From assembly GCA_016709765.1 (NCBI GenBank), contig JADJMD010000012.1, positions 310,001 to 374,000 of the forward strand: 64,000 nt of DNA, in the 5' to 3' direction. The translations under genes were made by a program, and so were the position numbers. Numbering within the stretch: the first letter of the stretch is position 1; each line of letters starts with the position of its first letter. The DNA comes from Ignavibacteriales bacterium (lineage in GTDB: Bacteria; Bacteroidota; Ignavibacteria; Ignavibacteriales; Ignavibacteriaceae). Below, in pieces: positions 62,538 to 64,000 of the stretch. The notes under the pieces are model-generated. The model made no database searches. It was not told the DNA's origin and was given only the letters and a program-made list of their open reading frames with translations.

Positions 62538-64000
62538 TCACCCAAACAGAAGCTTAACAATAAATAGAGCACCAAGCATTCCTGCAACATCTGCTGCCAA
62601 TCCTGCGGCTAAAGCATGGCGTGTGTTTTTAATATTTACAGCGCCAAAGTAAACTGCTAAAACATAAAATGTGGTTTCAGAGCTACCAAAAAATGTTGAA
62701 ACTAAAATCCCGATAAACGAATCAGGACCGTGTACAGCGATAATATCAGCCATCACACCTAATGAACCGCTGCCGGAAAGTGGACGCATCAGCGCCATTG
62801 GAAGCGCTTCTGCAGGCATTCCAAGTGGATCTGTTACAATCCGTAAAATTGGAATTAACCAATTATCCATCGCTCCGCCTGCTCTAAATATTGCAATCGC
62901 AACAAGCATTGCAACTAAATACGGAATAATTCTTATCGCAATATTAAATCCTTCTTTAGCACCTTCTACAAATTGCTCATATACTTTTACTTTTTTAATT
63001 ACACCATACCCAACAAAAACAAAAATGAAAAATGGGATTGCAATAGTTGAGATAATCTGTACTAAATCTTTGAAGAATGTCGGCGGTAAAAAATTAAATG
63101 CGGAACCAATTGCAGATGATAAACCGGTTGTAAATGTCAAAATCAAAATTGTAATTAAGGATAAAACCGTAATTAAGAATTTAAGATTACTTTTAAACCA
63201 GCTTCCAAATCCATTTTTTTCGATGGGAAATCTTTCAAATAATTTTGCTACAGATAAACCAACTATAGTTGCACATGTGGATCCAAATAAAGATGTGGCA
63301 ATTATTATAGTTGGATCAGCACTGCCGGCAGCAGCACGAATTGCAATTGCCGTTGCAGGAATAATTGTCATTCCAGCAGTGTTAATTGCTAAAAATGTAA
63401 CCATTGAATTTGTTGCAGTGCCTTTGTTTGGATTTAAGCTATCTAATTCTTCCATCGCTTTTAATCCGAACGGAGTTGCGGCATTGCCAAGCCCAAGCAT
63501 ATTTGCAGAAATATTCATAACCATCGCGCCAACAGCCGGGTGATCTGGCGGAACTTCCGGGAATAATCTTTTAGTGATAGGTGTTAACCAGTTTGCAATA
63601 ATTTTTATAAGTCCGGCTTGCTCAGCAACTTTCATAACACCGAGCCACATTGCCATAATTCCAATTAAGCCAAGTGCTATTTCAACTGCAGTTCCTGCAA
63701 TGCCAATCGCATCATTAGTTACGCGTTTCATCGAAAGGAAACTAATTTTTTCAAAATAAACTTTTGATAAATATGTAACACTATCCTGCTTTGAATCAAT
63801 CTTTGCCTGAGCCAAAATATCATCATCTTTACCGGATGCTTTTGCAATTCTTTTAATAAATTCAGGCGAGTAAGTATCTGTTTTAAGATACAGCTGTATT
63901 GCTTTTTTATCATCCGAAAAAGAGCCAACACCTTTTACAACAATATTTTCGGATTCATTTGCAGAAAAAAATTTATTGTAACTTGTCTTTGATACTTCTA
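62538..64000 (-). CDS. SpmA/SpmB-like nucleoside-recognition membrane protein, 5' end outside window
   Basis: The frame runs from its stop at 62538 and stays open through 63815 to the window edge, so at least ~487 residues are coded and the N-terminus is missing. The visible part has a leading soluble stretch (SNKF..., DDKKAIQLYLKTDTYSPEF, KRIAKASGKDD) then two Gate/nucleoside-recognition halves: GLIGIMAMWLGVMKVAEQAG, NMLGLGNAATPFGLKAMEEL, and later MRPLSGSGSLGV, STFFGSSETTFYVLAVYFG. SpmA and SpmB fused in one chain are common in Bacteroidota. Transport role unknown. Confidence 0.85.
   Translation of the reverse strand, partial: EVSKTSYNKFFSANESENIVVKGVGSFSDDKKAIQLYLKTDTYSPEFIKRIAKASGKDDDILAQAKIDSKQDSVTYLSKVYFEKISFLSMKRVTNDAIGIAGTAVEIALGLIGIMAMWLGVMKVAEQAGLIKIIANWLTPITKRLFPEVPPDHPAVGAMVMNISANMLGLGNAATPFGLKAMEELDSLNPNKGTATNSMVTFLAINTAGMTIIPATAIAIRAAAGSADPTIIIATSLFGSTCATIVGLSVAKLFERFPIEKNGFGSWFKSNLKFLITVLSLITILILTFTTGLSSAIGSAFNFLPPTFFKDLVQIISTIAIPFFIFVFVGYGVIKKVKVYEQFVEGAKEGFNIAIRIIPYLVAMLVAIAIFRAGGAMDNWLIPILRIVTDPLGMPAEALPMALMRPLSGSGSLGVMADIIAVHGPDSFIGILVSTFFGSSETTFYVLAVYFGAVNIKNTRHALAAGLAADVAGMLGALFIVKLLFG

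Noticed and set aside
62671..63543. 290-codon plus-strand frame
   Set aside because: It lies wholly inside the clearly coding SpmA/SpmB-like gene on the other strand; its composition is the mirror of membrane-protein codons and it has no ribosome site.
1..64000. tRNA, rRNA, CRISPR array, replication origin, transposase
   Set aside because: Looked for in the larger gaps; no tRNA T-arm pattern, regular direct-repeat array, DnaA-box cluster or transposase frame was recognised.

Overview
The window looks like chromosomal DNA from a low-GC member of the Ignavibacteria (Bacteroidota/Chlorobi group). The reasons are AT-rich genes, several secreted proteins ending in a type IX secretion (T9SS) sorting tail with the core NPFNPST, PorV-like outer-membrane proteins, Bacteroidota-type AMP nucleosidase and PdxJ, and a groESL operon under CIRCE control. 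The species is not identified.

Layout. 0-9 kb: an Asp-box secreted protein (cut by the window edge), YitT and MscS membrane proteins, a sucrose operon (fused sucrose-phosphate synthase/phosphatase followed by sucrose synthase) and a PAP2 phosphatase. 9-24 kb: a frameshifted AMP nucleosidase, T9SS surface proteins (one CotH-like), a homocysteine methyltransferase-like protein, an M64 peptidase, a cyclic-2,3-diphosphoglycerate synthase-like NTPase, transketolase, a CDF-like membrane protein, pdxJ and a CPBP protease. 24-31 kb: groES-groEL, a double-AAA protein whose second ATPase site is destroyed, and an ABC exporter.

31-44 kb holds the most coherent candidate system. A minus-strand run encodes two CYTH (triphosphatase-type) proteins, an SLC13 carrier, a DUF47/PhoU-like protein, a PiT-family permease, an OprP/O-type porin and three small-gap genes for lamin-tail-domain and SdiA-regulated-type surface proteins. 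It faces a PhnD-type binding protein, an NtrB-like histidine kinase and an NtrC-like activator. A good sigma-54 promoter match, GGGCATTATCCTTGCT, lies just upstream of the first CYTH gene. The picture is a binding protein-kinase-activator circuit switching on oxyanion (probably phosphate or polyphosphate) uptake from sigma-54.

44-48.5 kb: metallophosphoesterase, CoA-transferase, alanine dehydrogenase and a 2-hydroxyacid dehydrogenase. 48.5-61 kb is an accessory region: a TIR protein, a DUF6970-like pseudogene, a run of small unrelated minus-strand genes whose upstream ends carry related attC-like sequences (a gene-cassette array without a visible integrase), a two-gene module between ~100 bp direct repeats, a macro-domain protein, a T9SS/PorV surface operon, and decayed gene pieces. 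61-64 kb: a STAS protein and the C-terminal part of an SpmA/SpmB-type nucleoside-recognition membrane protein cut by the window edge. No tRNA, rRNA, CRISPR array, transposase or integrase was recognised.
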